DNA of 64,000 nucleotides from Owenia fusiformis. Lineage: Eukaryota; Annelida; Polychaeta; Sabellida; Oweniidae. Both the position numbers and the translations under genes were made by a program. Under the pieces are notes generated by a model that was not told the origin of the DNA, did not search any database, and saw nothing but the letters and a program-made list of their open reading frames with translations. The stretch lies in NCBI GenBank assembly GCA_903813345.2, contig CAIIXF020000001.1:620001-684000 (forward strand), in the 5' to 3' direction. Shown here piece by piece: positions 23,951 to 36,013 of this stretch. The number at the start of each line of letters is the position of its first letter. The stretch's first letter is position 1.

Positions 23951-26560
23951 AGTAATATAAGATGGTTTCAAATGTGGTATTCGATGGTTTCGATTTTTCC
24001 GTTTTTTTAATTCTGCAAAGTGATTTTCTCAAAATTGTCATTTTTATCTGCTTGTTCAATGTTTGCTGGGTAATAATTTCCCAATTGATAAAGGAAATAT
24101 GCTATGCTTTTGAAATATATAGAGGTTATTTAATTGGAGGGATGGAGTATGAATTTTATTCCGAGGGAAAATATGATATTTTTTCTATTTTTTCAATTCA
24201 ATTCACTTCATTTCAAATGTTTCAAATACAGTAGTTGACATGAAAAGACACCCCGAGGGGTGTATAAGTTCCATGTTTAACATACAATATATCATTTATT
24301 AAATTAACAGTCAGGTTATATGGAAAAAATGACAAAGCATAAAATGCATCATAATAAAATACAAGTAATGAGAAGAAAGCATTTTTCAAAGAAGATCTAA
24401 TAATGACTTAGCAAATCAAACTTTAACTTTCGTTCAAATGATTTGATGTGTTTAGACTTTTTGAGATCAAGTGAAAGAGTATTGTAAAGTAATGGGCCAC
24501 TTGTTTCAATTGATTTTCTTCCAATTTCTGTTCTAAATTTTTTAACAGTTAAATTCTTATTAATTCTCGTGCCATGATTATGAATTGCTGTTCCTGGAAC
24601 AAATAAATGTTTGAACCTTTGAAAAGGAAATTCTGGTGATTCTGAAACAGTTTTCTGAACAAAGCTAGCGGTTTGTAGTCTATTGATGTCAAATATATTC
24701 AATATTTTCAGTTTTGAAAAGAGAGGTCCTGAAGGAGCTAGACGATCAGAATAGGTGATAACTCTCAAAAATTTATTTTGCAGAACAAATTTTGAATAAG
24801 AGTTTTTATAGCATTTCCCCATAAAATGTTACAATAGCTTAAGTAGGAATAAATCATGGAGTAATAGATAGTGGTCATTGTAGTTAAAGTCAGTCTATGC
24901 CTAGTCTTGTAGAGAAGTCCTATCAAGTTAGACATTTTTGTACAGATAGCATTTATGTGAGATGACAATTCAGCTTTGAATCAATAATGACACCTAGAAA
25001 ATTGATTTCTTTAACTTCTTCTATAGGTTGTTCATCAATTTTGAGAACAATATTGTTTTTATTAGGAACCTTCTTTTTATTAAATATCATATATATTGTT
25101 TGTTCTACATTAAGAGTTAATTTATTAGATTTCATCAAGTTAGAAACAGTTTTTAATTCAGCATTCATATCTGAGACTAGAGTTCCATAATTTATATTGA
25201 TATTAAATGTATGTCATTTATAAATATTTTAAACAAGAGGGGATCTATGACGGAACCTTGAGGGACACCATATTCAACTTTATTTTTACCGGATCTATAT
25301 TTAATATCTGTAGTTGTAAATTGATCAATCAAGACATTTTCTTAACAATTTATGTGACCATAATTCGATTTTCGAGATAACTTTTGAACCAGGAAAGAGC
25401 TGTTCCACGAATACCATAAAATTCAAGTTTTTGTAATAATATTTTGTGATACACTGTATCAAAAGCCTTAGTCAAAGCAATGAATATCCCAATGCTAGTT
25501 TCCCCGCTATCTAATGACCTGCGAATATTTTCAATGAAATTTAGAAGTGCCATATAAGTTGAGTGCTTCTTCCTGAAACCAAATTGTTGTAAATATAAAA
25601 TTTCATATTTTTCTAAAAATGTTGTCACTTTTACATGAACAATTTTTTCAAGCACTTAATAATAAAAAAATACACTGGGAATTGAAATTGGTCTATAGTT
25701 ATTGAATTTATCTGTAAGGCCTTTCTTATAAATTGGAATTACTCTAGCTATTTTTAATGCATCAGGAAATGTACCAGTAGTTATTGATAAATTGAAAATC
25801 TGAGTAAGAGAAGTTGACAAAGATTTGTTCAGTGTTTTCACTTCTCTGGGTTCTATATCATCTATAGATGCAGCAGAGTCTTTTAAAGATTTTGACATCA
25901 GTTTCAGTAATAGGTGTTAGAAATATTGAGTTATTATTTGTATTAGTTTTCTTTAAATTTACCATTGGATCTAGATTATTGTTTATCTTCTTAGCTATAT
26001 CGAGACCATCTGTGATTTGTCTATTTTCAAGATCAAATGCATCGTTGATATTAGATTGATTTTGATTTGGATATTGGCCAAGGAAAATATCAAATTGACC
26101 AAGGGCGATAGCCTGAGTGTCAATATGTTATTTTCCGAGGCCAATATCATATTTTCTCAAGGAAAAAATTCATATTTCATTACGACTTTCAATAACCTAT
26201 TTATTCTATAATAATTTTCTAAAACTTATTTATTTTTAATTTTTGTATGTCATCACCCAATGATTGTGACATAAAATGATACAATTTACCATGTTACATT
26301 TCCACCTTTTATTAACAAGTTTTAATTAAAAATATAAATGATTAATAGCACTGGAGAAATTACAGGGAATATATACGGGATTTTTGCTGATACGGGATCC
26401 AATACAGGATTTTGACTGATATCAATTTTATTCCCTGTTATTTTCCCGGGGAAAATATTATTTTGGAATAAATCAAATATATTCGTCACTCGTGGATTTC
26501 AATATCAACTCTGAAAATCATATTTTTCAAAACGATAGGATATTCCTATAATATTTGAAT
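23951..26560. mobile_element. AT-rich repeat (copy A) split by a LINE
   Basis: The left part (about 23955-24100) contains ATTCGATGGTTTCGATTTTT and GCTGGGTAATAATTTCCC. The right part (about 26400-26560) contains GGATATTCCTATAATAT and a TCATATTTTTCAAAACGA-like stretch. Copy B at 38090-38590 holds the same words in the same order without the LINE. The LINE at 24248-26060 therefore appears to sit inside copy A. The intervening 26060-26400 has further AATATCATATTTTC-type repeats. Confidence 0.5.
24248..26060 (-). mobile_element. CR1/L2/jockey-like LINE remnant (reverse transcriptase), minus strand
   Basis: Fragments in order on the minus strand: 25898-25656 (FPDALKIARVIPIYKKG...NNYRPISI), 25655-25350 (ILYLQQFGFRKKHST...TKAFDTVYHKILLQKL...GTALSWFKSYL), about 25300-25230 (VEYGVPQGSV...INDI), 25168-24953 (ELKTVSNLMKSNKLTLN...FLGVIIDSKL), then the C-terminal region to 24397. 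These are classic non-LTR RT blocks. The palm block with the catalytic YADD/FADD is missing: sequence passes from INDI to NYGTLVSDMN within a few codons. Frameshifts and stops are present. The 3' end lies at a perfect ACACCCCGAGGGGTGT hairpin (24248-24263). The endonuclease was not seen, so the copy is 5'-truncated and dead. Confidence 0.8.
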
Positions 26561-27277
26561 TATCGTAAACTGCCATATGTAAAATGAAGAGTAATGGATT
26601 AGTGAATCCTATTATGTTATGGTAATATCATACTTCTACCGATCTGAATTGCATCCCATGTGCATACCACTGCTGACACAATTTATAAACGACCACCATA
26701 CAATTTGAATTCAAGATGAAATTCAATACAAGAAAAACACAGTGTTCAAATGCAAAAGGACTGAATTACAATTTATAAATTATATATTTACACATTATAG
26801 AGTGCAAAAAACGGATGAAGAAAAACAGAAAAGATTGATGAGTTGCAAAATAAGATATGTTTGCGAATTGGGTGAAATACGGTGAGTGAGTACAAACTAT
26901 GTTGAGATGGAGATAACAATGGTTGTTAATGAACGCTGTAAACGTACACATTTATATGCTGTTATATGTGTTCAGTAATTTTAAAGTATAATTTTCATTA
27001 GCGGCAATTTGCCATTCTTAACTTGGTCTAATCGAAATTAATCATTAAACATTATAACAAGATGTAAAACGACCGTTTTTTAAAAGATGACACTTTCGAA
27101 TATGTAGTAATATGGATACAATCATTTTAAGCAAAAAATGAATATTGAAATGTGAAAATCGATATGCTTTATCCTAGAGAGAGAGAATGGAAAACATGTG
27201 ATCATAACAGTGAACGCCTTGGTTGTGGTGAATAAGTCAATATACATAAATATGATGACGTTTTGGTACTCCAACTA
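26561..27277. other. AT-rich intronic stretch
   Basis: No supported gene. It ends at the TA dinucleotide flanking the foldback element. Confidence 0.4.
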
Positions 27278-28773
27278 GTACCCCACACACTAATTAGTCA
27301 CAAACTTTAAAACTTGTTTTGAACACTTTTCCCTTATTGAATCATGATGAAATTTCACATGGACAAACTATAAACTTTTTCCAACACTCAGATTTTTTTG
27401 ATTTGCTTGAATTTAATTTTCAAATTTTTACAGTCATTTAAGATGAAGCACCAATTTCGCATTTTTTCACATTTTATGCTATATTTATGTATATTTGGCT
27501 TAATTCTTTGAGATGTACAAATTGAAACACTTGGATAAACTTTAACATCAACAACTTCTTAAGTAGTTTTCTACTTACTGTCATATATTACTTTACTGTC
27601 ATATGTATTTCACATTTTTAATAACTGGTGGATAGCATTATGAAGACAGTGGATCATGTCTTTGTGTAGATTCATATACGCTTTCCGGGCCACTGGAATA
27701 CATGGTGGGCATGTTTCTCATTTCAAACAGCGCATCATTGAGAGCAAGTAAACATTCCTCAAAGGATCGGGGGCCTACAATTGAGTGGCCATATTCATCA
27801 CAGGGGTTGCCAGGGGGATGCCACCGTGATACTTTTTGTGGGATGCTATTGTTGAAGAGCTCACAAGGATTAAGAAGATGGCCCTTTGGAGGTAGCATCA
27901 CTACGTTTACACCATTTCTTCTAATTTTACCCTGACTTCAGGATTGTAATGCTGTTTGCATGGATTCAGGGCCCTCCCTGAGCATCCTAATCTATCCCAA
28001 ACTAGGGTTGACCCCCTAGGTAGAAGCCGGTGAAGTCCTGGACCACCAAGATATCGATTCCTGGCTTCAGATGCAATTGCAAACTTCTTGACCACGAGTC
28101 ATCTGCATTCCTCTTTGTGAGAGATACCTTCACAAACTGCGACTGTGATATTACAGCTGAGCATGTAATCAGGATTTTGTTTACTTGCTCTCAATGACGC
28201 GCTGTTTGAAATGAGAAACAACCCTCATGCCTTTAAGGAATTCTACAAAAAGAGAGCTACTGGTAAAGATTTCAATAGACGCGTTGCAGGAAGTAAAGTG
28301 GCAAGACGGGTGAAAAACAGGAGAAACAGAGCCAAAGATGCCCGCCATGTATTCCAGTGGCCCGGAAAGCGTATATGAATCTACACAAAGACATGAACCA
28401 CTGTCTTCATAATGCTATCCACCAGTTATTAAAAATTTGAAATACATATGACAGTAATGTAATGTATGACAGTAAGTAGAAAACTACTTAAAAAGTTGTT
28501 GATGTTAAAGTTTATCCAAGTGTTTCAATTTGTACATCTCAAAGAATTAAGCCAAATATACATAAATATAGCATAAAATGTGAAAAAATGCGAAATTGGT
28601 GCTTCATCTTAAATGACTGTAAAAATTTGAAAATTAAAATTCAAGCAAATCAAAAAAATCTGAGTGTTGGAAAGTGTTTATAGTTTGTCCATGTGAAATT
28701 TCATCATGATTCAATAAGGGGAAAGTGTTCAAAACAAGATTTAAAGTTTGTGACTAATTAGTGTGTGGGGTAC
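27278..28773. mobile_element. TA-flanked foldback element derived from an IS630/Tc1-like transposon
   Basis: The ends are GTACCCCACACACTAATTAG and its inverse, each directly flanked by TA (27276-27277, 28774-28775), as in Tc1/mariner-IS630 elements. The arms are very long: about 27278-27750 pairs with about 28180-28773, with a ~130-bp segment present only in the right arm. The loop and left arm carry transposase pieces on the minus strand (28095-27638), including ARNRYLGGPGLHRLLP and VVMLPPKGHLLNPCELFNN, which resembles the last catalytic region of IS630-type DDE enzymes (LPPYSPxLNPIE). The right arm carries the C-terminal part on the plus strand (28190-28375, NDALFEMRNNPHAFKEFYKK). It is an inverted duplication of one transposase end, non-autonomous. 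Confidence 0.75.
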
Positions 28774-28775
28774 TA

Positions 28776-29150
28776 TGTAAGAGAGCAGAACCTTTGATTT
28801 TCGTGGGATATTTCTGTTGAAATTTTTTTGACGTGAAGGTGAGATTTTTTGCTGTATTTCTCTGAAATTTTCGAAATCGACGGGCTGCGATTTGAGAAAT
28901 TCTAATTCAAACTGTCAATTTTACATGCATCTCTTCAATAGTACAAAAAGTAAGGAGAGTTCTACCACCAGTATTAATAGTAGTAATTCAATTTTAATGT
29001 ATATTTAACGAAAATAGTTATTGGCCACCTTTGTACCATTCCTATTGTATTGAATTAGTCAAGACAAAGAAGTATAAAAGCTCCACCACCATTCAGAAAC
29101 CACTACAACAATACAGAACCACAACATCCTTGCACATGGGACATTTCATT
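28776..29150. other. Short non-coding spacer
   Basis: Lies between the foldback element and the start of the large inverted-repeat segment. No gene seen. Ends with CATT, repeated at 43678-43681. Confidence 0.4.
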
Positions 29151-30430
29151 CACACTGTAGTCCGGGCTGTTAAGTGGGCTCGTGGGAAATTTTTGTTACA
29201 GCTTGGCAACATAGTGTACTTTATAGAGTTTGAGGTGCTGAATAAGAATTTTGATGTTGCCAAATCTGTAACATGAATGTTGTTGCTAGGGGCAACCATT
29301 TCCATAGCAACCACACATTTTACCTTGCAACGGGCCTAAAAATACAAAAGTTGTTGTAGATTTTTTTAGTTATAATCATTTTTGATAATATTTATTGTGA
29401 AGTAAAGGGAAGTAATAGGGGAATTTGTTATTCAACACAATTTGGTTAACAATTGATTTTTGAGCTATTGTGATGTCATAATAGCCCAAATTTTGTTATT
29501 TTTCCTAATTTACATATAATTCCACATTACAATTACTTTTTCTACCTCTTCAAAATACCGGAAGTAGGTAAGCCATTTGCTACATTTGTTATTTCTGATG
29601 TGCTCTTTCCAGCGATGGCTTTGGATTTGCATGAAAATAAAACAATCGTGTTCTAGGAATGATTGAAACTAGGGTGGTATCTGAAAAGAATGACGTTAAT
29701 CTACCCTAATGACAAACCTACTTTTCGAAATATTTTGATTCTATGTATTTGCGGCTATGTGCAAGAAATGTTTTCATTACTATTGCAATTTTTGTTTCAG
29801 AGTGGTTAATAAATATTTTATTGTGGTAAACAGGAGTTTCATGTTGCTGGGTATGATGTTGAGCACCATTGCTATGGAGACTATTTCCTTAGCAACCAGC
29901 CATGACCATGTCCTTTAAGCTTGATGTTGAGATTGAAAACTTTTACTAAAATAAAGTTATTGTTTACAATTTTTAAGGTACATGTTGACGATGATATCCA
30001 GTCAAACTAAAAAGTATAAGTAATGACAGCATCTCAATTTTTGTAATAAAACCCCATTATGATGTCATTATGGACCAGTACTTTGACAAACGCGCTTTCA
30101 TCAATTGGTTAATAAGTGGTTTTATAATGCTAAGTCATTTTGATCAACTGAATAAAACATGCCTGGATGAACAGCAGTATAATTAATAATTTATATTATT
30201 AATATGTTTAATCAGGATAGATGGTTGGATATTATGTATGTTAAGGTTTTAACTTGTATTATTGTTGCCTAGCAACCACATGACAACAGGAAAAATTAAA
30301 GAATAACATGGATGGAGTTTCATTAGTTGACTGGGCGATTGCTTAACATGATTCAGGAAGATTCCCATTGGAAAGACCATGTGACATCATGAATAGTGTG
30401 ATTGACAACCTGGAAAGACAGGTAAATTTA
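29151..30430 (+). repeat. Left long terminal inverted repeat
   Basis: Inverse of 43677-42390. The outer part is near-identical by eye (for example GTAACAAAAATTTCCCACGA inverted, and GTTGCTAGGGGCAACC). The inner part holds at least two more diverged modules, each with a TATGATGTCAT-type word and a GTTGC...GCAAC palindrome (about 29850, 30265). The open frame at 29031-29276 crosses the boundary and is not a gene. Confidence 0.7.
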
Positions 30431-30512
30431 ATGATGGGTTCAGGAAACAGGGCATGTAAGTCATGGCCGTGATGCCACAAACACAATGTTGATATTAGAG
30501 AATCAGTAGTTT

Positions 30513-30585
30513 GCTCTGTAGCTCAAGTGGCAGAGCACTCGGCGTGTAATTGGGACGTTGTGGATTCGATTCCCACCTAGATGGA
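30513..30585 (+). repeat. tRNA-derived sequence (SINE head or tRNA pseudogene)
   Basis: Seventy-three bases with a good A box (TAGCTCAAGTGGCAGAGC, D-arm stem GCTC/GAGC) and B box (GGATTCGATTCC, T-arm). The acceptor stem does not pair (5' GCTCTGT against 3' AGATGGA) and the anticodon arm has several wobble pairs, so a working tRNA is unlikely. This fits a tRNA-derived SINE head. Confidence 0.6.
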
Positions 30586-30762
30586 GTGTTTTTTCACACC
30601 AGCCCTTAGCATAGGATTTAATCCTGTTTCAGATTTACTATATTTTTATTTGTTTACTTGTTTATTTTCAATTGTTTAATTTTAATTGTTCTCTCTTTAT
30701 TTGTGACATCATATAAGAAGAAATTTCAAAATAACTGAGCATGAAAATAAAAAAGATCAAAA

Positions 30763-30858
30763 ATGGAAACGTTTTGTCCCATTGCATGCAGCACTCCTAT
30801 TAAACCAAGGGGTAACAAGAGGAAAGCTTTAGCAGACATATCGAATTCAAATGATAAT
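30763..30858 (+). CDS. Candidate first coding exon in the large transposon-like segment
   Basis: ATG followed by 32 open codons (METFCPIACSTPIKPRGNKR then KALADISNSNDN) ending exactly at a strong GTAAGT donor, in phase 0. It lies just inside the left inverted repeat and on the same strand as the CXC-protein gene 8 kb downstream, so it could be that gene's first exon. The obvious acceptors near 39050 are not in phase 0, so either another exon intervenes or the link is wrong. Confidence 0.35.
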
Positions 30859-31029
30859 GTAAGTATCTTTATAATTTTATAGTAATTCATTTGTCCATTT
30901 TCAAATTCATGATCTAATATACCAACAAAATCAGCACCATCAAAATCAGCATCATCAACAAAAGCAGGTTTTCTCCAACAACGTTACAGAATACGTGCTC
31001 CCATATGCCCATATTTCCTTATGTCACCC

Positions 31030-31400
31030 TTTTCTTCAAAGTATAAAGGCCCAATGCCAAAAGCTAGTATGTCTTTGCTGTATTTTTAATGACTTATTTT
31101 GATAATCTAGTGGGGAAAATCCCTTTGGGGTGGCCGAAGGCTATGCCCAAATTTTCTGTAATTTTAATTTTATTTCAAAAGTCTGCTTGGAAAATCCCTT
31201 AGTGTGGCCGAAGGCTATGCCCAAATTTTCTGTAATTTTAATTTTATTTCAAAAGTCCGCTTGGAAAATCCCTTAGTGTGGCTGAAGGCTATGCCAAATT
31301 TTGCTCTATCTATAATGGTTTATTTTGATGTAATAAGAAGATCCATTCGGGTTTGCCTAAGGCTATATGTCAAATTTTTGTCTTATTGTTCATTTCAATT
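31030..31400 (+). repeat. About 79-bp tandem repeat, four to five units
   Basis: Units centred on CTTGGAAAATCCCTTAGTGT followed by GGCCGAAGGCTATGCCCAAA. The two middle copies (about 31105-31260) are almost identical; outer copies are diverged. The frame at 31204-31488 is a repeat translation. It lies just before the LTR insertion. Confidence 0.75.
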
Positions 31401-31447
31401 CTGTTTTGTATATTGTTATATTAGTCAATATTTAATTGTATGCCTAC

Positions 31448-32299
31448 TGTTACGTTCGAAAATAACAGAAAGTAAAAACAGCAATTAAAATACGATAACA
31501 ATATATTTATATTTTGAAAACTAAATAATATAACAATAATATAAAGGAGGTTTAATACTTATGTGATGTCCAATCAATGATACGGCTTATTCTTGATGTC
31601 GATAAATGTCGTTGACGATACTTGAGAATGTTCCGGATCACGAAATGTTTCAATAATCGTTAATAGTTCTCCAATGTTTGTAATAATCCAATAATGTTTG
31701 TTGTAATCCTATAATGTTCGTATCCAATAATGTTTGATGATAATCCACAAATGTTTGATGATAATCCACAAATGTTTATGATAATCCACGAATATATATG
31801 ATAATCCGTATATAATGTTTGTTGTAATATATGTCCATATAAAGTCCTCAGGTTGTATGTTTGTAGTGTTATAAATGTTCCCACAGTAATTATCTGCTAA
31901 GAAGATGTCCTTTTGATAAACTTTGAAATTCTGCTTTATTTAGTTCCTTTTAGATGTCCAGTTATGATTACTTAATTATCTGCTACTGAGTCCACTTTGC
32001 AGTTTTATTTATAATGTGAAAGAATCATCTAGAAAGAATCTTCTGGAACTGAGACTACTTGTTGAGTTTTGATTGGACATCTCCAGTCACATGATTAAGT
32101 CTTAATGAATGGTTATATTTTCTAGAACTCTCTGGATGGTCAAGAGTTAATGAGTCATTCAGTTCAGTTCTGTTTACAAGATACAGTGTATAATGTCATT
32201 GTGACCTTGACCCAAGATCTCTAATAAAGATCAGTTACAGTATATACATATAGATAAACTAAACTTAATGTGAATATAATAGAACATAATACTGTAACA
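31448..32299 (-). repeat. 3' LTR (minus-strand orientation)
   Basis: 852 bp with TGTTAC...GTAACA ends, offset from the other LTR by exactly 4566 bp. The same 74-residue chance frame occurs in both copies. Contains several diverged TAATCCACAAATGTTTGATG units at about 31670-31830. Confidence 0.9.
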
Positions 32300-32966
32300 C
32301 CTCCCTCCTTAAAAGAAAAGTTTTGAATACAATGAAAAACTTTTACAATAATATCTGGTGTAGCGAGGGTTACATTTTTTTTTTTAAAGATGAGGTTGAG
32401 ACTTACATAACATTTGTTTACAATAGTCTTTTTATGTGCAGTATGTTTACAAGTATATAATACTTTCTATCGTTACAGTGTGAGTACAATCTAATAACAT
32501 ATAATGTTCTTATAATGCCATACTACAATAATATCTACATCAGTTATGCATTAAGTCATAAATACAATACACGCAATAGATCATATAACTTGTACAATAG
32601 CATACATGTTTGAGTATGACAAACACTAAACTTGTACAATGTTTTAAATTATCACATGATCTTATATAAGTATTTCTAATAGTACAATCTTATATTATCA
32701 AGTAATCTTGTGACACTATTTAATGATCACCTATAATGCTCACATAATCTAGATACAATCTTATAGTTCATATAATATCAATTTCACTATTTAGGCAAAT
32801 GTTTTTATATACAGTATTGTTAAAATAAAGTGACAGTTATCACATATATACAATTTGCCTATCATATAATATAATCTTCATGAGTTAATCATTATAATTT
32901 ACAATATCTGACTCTTGAATAACATACATGTATAGTTGTCATTGACATACAAGTTTGGCCTACAAG
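32300..32966. other. Internal non-coding end of the LTR element
   Basis: AT-rich sequence between the broken integrase frame and the 3' LTR, with the polypurine tract at its LTR-side end. No coding frame; RT and RNase H sequences are absent. Confidence 0.6.
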
Positions 32967-35300
32967 CTAAGAGCACAAGCTCATGTTGAGTAAAGAAATT
33001 TTATCACGCTCAACATACTTTTTCATCATGTGTAGCTCTCTACACCTCACATGAGTAGTTTTATCAATGCCAATGAAATCATTCAGCACTGAGTCAGATT
33101 GTAAGTCAGATATAAGCTCCTTTGGTAGCCCAACTAATGTGAAATTGTTGATTTGTGATTTCACAATATACTTGGTTTTGCTATTTCTAAGCATGAGGAG
33201 TGATTTTATTGTTGGAAACCGTGTGGTCATAGATAAAATAGTGAGCAGATATTGACTATCAGATTTTGTTTTTGGTAATGGACCAACACAGTCAATAAGA
33301 ACCTTACTGAATGGTTCATCAAATGCAGGTATAAGTTGTAAAGGAGCAATTGAGATTTTCTGGTTAGGTTTCCCTACCATTTGACATGTGTAACAAGACC
33401 TACAATACTCTTGGACATCTTGTTTTAATTTGGGCCAAAAGAAATGATTGAGTATTTTATGGTATGTTTTAGTTACTCCTAAATGACCTGCCATGGGAGA
33501 ATCATGAGCTAGACTCAAGATTTCCTTATGATATGATTTGGGGACAACAATTTGATGTACAATTGCCCAATCGTCTTCAGGGGAAGCTTCAGGAGGTCTC
33601 CACTTTCGCATTAATATGCCATCCTTTTTGTAGAAACAAACAGGGACCTTGTCAGCTTCATCAATAGTAACAGATCTTTTATGAAGATCAATGAGTGATG
33701 GATCATGCTCTTGTTCATAAATTAACATGTGTTTAGAATGAGGATCATTTTTCAAAGAATCACTATCAGAAATAGAGGATGAAACCTCAGAACAAGGAGG
33801 AGATGAAACCTCATGAACACTAGCAGAAGAAGATGAAACTTCATCGGGACTAGCAAGAGCGGGCGAAACCGCATTAAAATAGTGATCCTGCTCAGAAGGT
33901 GATTCACCTCTGGCAATAGGCTTTTTCAATGAAGAATTTGCCTCAATAGATGACTGCTTGGCTTGAACAGAAGGCTGTTTCAATGAAGAATTTGCCTTTA
34001 AAATAGGATAAGGATCATCTTTAACAAGTGGTGAGTGACATTCATCATCAAACAAGGAGCTTAAAAACCCACTATCAAAGTCATCTCCCACAGACAAATC
34101 CCCGCTATTAGCTAACTTTTTAGCCATAGCCCTAGTAACAGCACAAGCAGGATATATATCAGAGTCCTCTTGGACAGAATCCTCAATAGAACAAGGCTGA
34201 TCAGAAACAATGGGGTCTAATGATACCTTACCCCCAGCTAAATCATTGCCTAAAAGCAATGCGACTCCTTCAACAGGAAGTTGTGGCCTAACACCAACAA
34301 TAACTGGCCCTTTGACTAACTCCGATGTGATATGAATACGATGGAGGGGAACTTTAGTAAATCCTAATTCAATGCCTTGCATCAAAATATGGGTACCTGT
34401 GAATGACTCCTCAGATAAAGGAAGGACACCTTCTAACAACAAGGTCTGAGATGCACCCGTGTCTCTAAGAATTTTAACTGGCTTTGAATTGGTATCATCA
34501 CTTGACAGTGACACAGATCCTTCCGACATGAAAGGCTTATAATCCTCCATAATATCACTATGAGTAGATTTCTCAGTATGAGTATATGAATCCCAAACAA
34601 TGGGCTTTCTTGAAATGGGAACAGTAGCACAACCATTTGAATGAGCAGAACCAGACATCTCTCTTCTATTCTTAATCCTATAGCATTCAGAAATAATGTG
34701 ACCAGGCTTTTTACAATAATTACAGGTGACATTTGATGTTGGACCTGACGATTTTGATTGATCTGATTTTGAGCTAGAACTCTGTGATGAATTAGACTGG
34801 TCTTTTGCTTTGTTTGATGTATTTGATGATGAGGACTGATTTGATTTTGTATCATATGAAGGTTTGTTACCTTGATAACCTCTAAAGTTAGGATTACCTT
34901 TGATAAAACTACCCTTATGAGTTAGAGCATAATCATCAGACAGGGTGGCAGCTTGACTTAAAGTTTCTACCTTGTGTTCATCTAAATAAGTTCTAATGTG
35001 ATATTGAACACAGTTTTTGAATTGTTCTATTAGCATAAGCTCTCTGAGCTTTTTGAACTCTTCAGATACATCTTTAGAGACAAGCCACCTGTCAAAAAGC
35101 TGCTCTTGCTCTCGAGCAAACTCAACATGGGTTTGGTCACTCTGTTTGTGGGCATTTCTAAATTTTTGTCTGTAAGCTTCTGGCACTAGTTCATAAGCTT
35201 TAAGAATCGCATTTTTAATAAGGTCATAATCAGAGCATACTTCTGCTGAGAGAGAGGCAAATATTTCACTTGCTTTACCAATGAATACACTCTGAAGCAT
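32967..35300 (-). pseudogene. Gag C-terminal part, protease and truncated integrase
   Basis: The frame covers about 777 residues. Capsid-like sequence comes first, then a Ser/Asn-rich linker, a CCHC knuckle (CNYCKKPGHIISEC, about residue 193), an aspartic protease centre RDTGAS (about 280), and the linker with VTRAMAK. Next is the integrase H2C2 zinc module (HLGVTKTYH...CRSCYTC, about 595-637), then the start of the integrase core with its first catalytic Asp in LIDCVGPLP (about 672). After VGLPKELISD the expected core with the catalytic Glu is missing, and the frame jumps to a short C-terminal-like tail. An internal deletion is therefore likely. It continues the Gag frame at 35908-35186 in another frame. 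Confidence 0.85.
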
Positions 35301-35908
35301 AACTGGCCATGCTGATTTAGGCCAATCGAGGCTTTGAGCGACTTTTCAAAATGCGTAAAGTATTTATCAACATTTTTCTCCTGAAATTTAGGTACAAATT
35401 TGAGAAATTTTGAAGCGTCAAATCTATTTTCAAAATGTTGATGCATAGTAGCATGTTCATCAGTTTTGGATTGAGCTTCTATTTCCAAACGTTTTAATTC
35501 AATTTCTCTTTGAATTTCTTGTTCTCTCATTTGTCTTTCATTTTCTCTTTTTTCTCTTTCATTTTGCATTTCTAACTCTTTTTCTCTTAATTCTTTTTCA
35601 TTTTGCAACTCTTTTTCTCTCCTTTCATTTTCAAGCTCTTTTTCTCTTATTTCAAGCTCTTTAAGCCTTATAGGATCTACAGGCTCAACATGCTGGACTG
35701 GCTCTACAATAAGCTTTAATGCTTCTTCTGGTAATATTTCTTCCGCTACCAAATATGGTACCAGAATATTTTTTATTGCACCTTTTCGGTATGAAGTTTT
35801 TACTGCCAAACCAACATGTTTTGCTAGTGCCAGAAGTTCAGTTTTCTTTAACTTGTCAAACTCCTCCAAAGAGGGCGCTTCTAAAAATGTCTCAACCTCA
35901 AAACTCAT
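35186..35908 (-). pseudogene. Gag N-terminal part with coiled coil, frameshifted
   Basis: Begins MSFEVETFLEAPSLEEFDKL with a SAP-like helical segment, followed by a long, highly charged predicted coiled coil (repeated REKELE/NEKE words, about residues 80-150) and the start of the capsid region (FVPKFQEKNVDKYFTHFEK). After that point capsid-like sequence continues only in the neighbouring frame (35300 and below), so a one-base frameshift sits in the short A-run (T-run on the plus strand) near 35343-35346. Residues beyond it are out of frame. Confidence 0.8.
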
Positions 35909-36013
35909 TTTTGATTAATTGCTGTCTTCACAATTTAGATATACAATTTTGGAATTTTGAATTTTATGAATTTTAGCTTGTTGTAGTTGTATCCCGGACG
36001 AGCCCCCAATTTC

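Noticed and set aside
30513-30585. Functional tRNA gene
   Set aside because: A and B boxes and D/T arms are good but the acceptor stem does not pair and the anticodon loop is abnormal.
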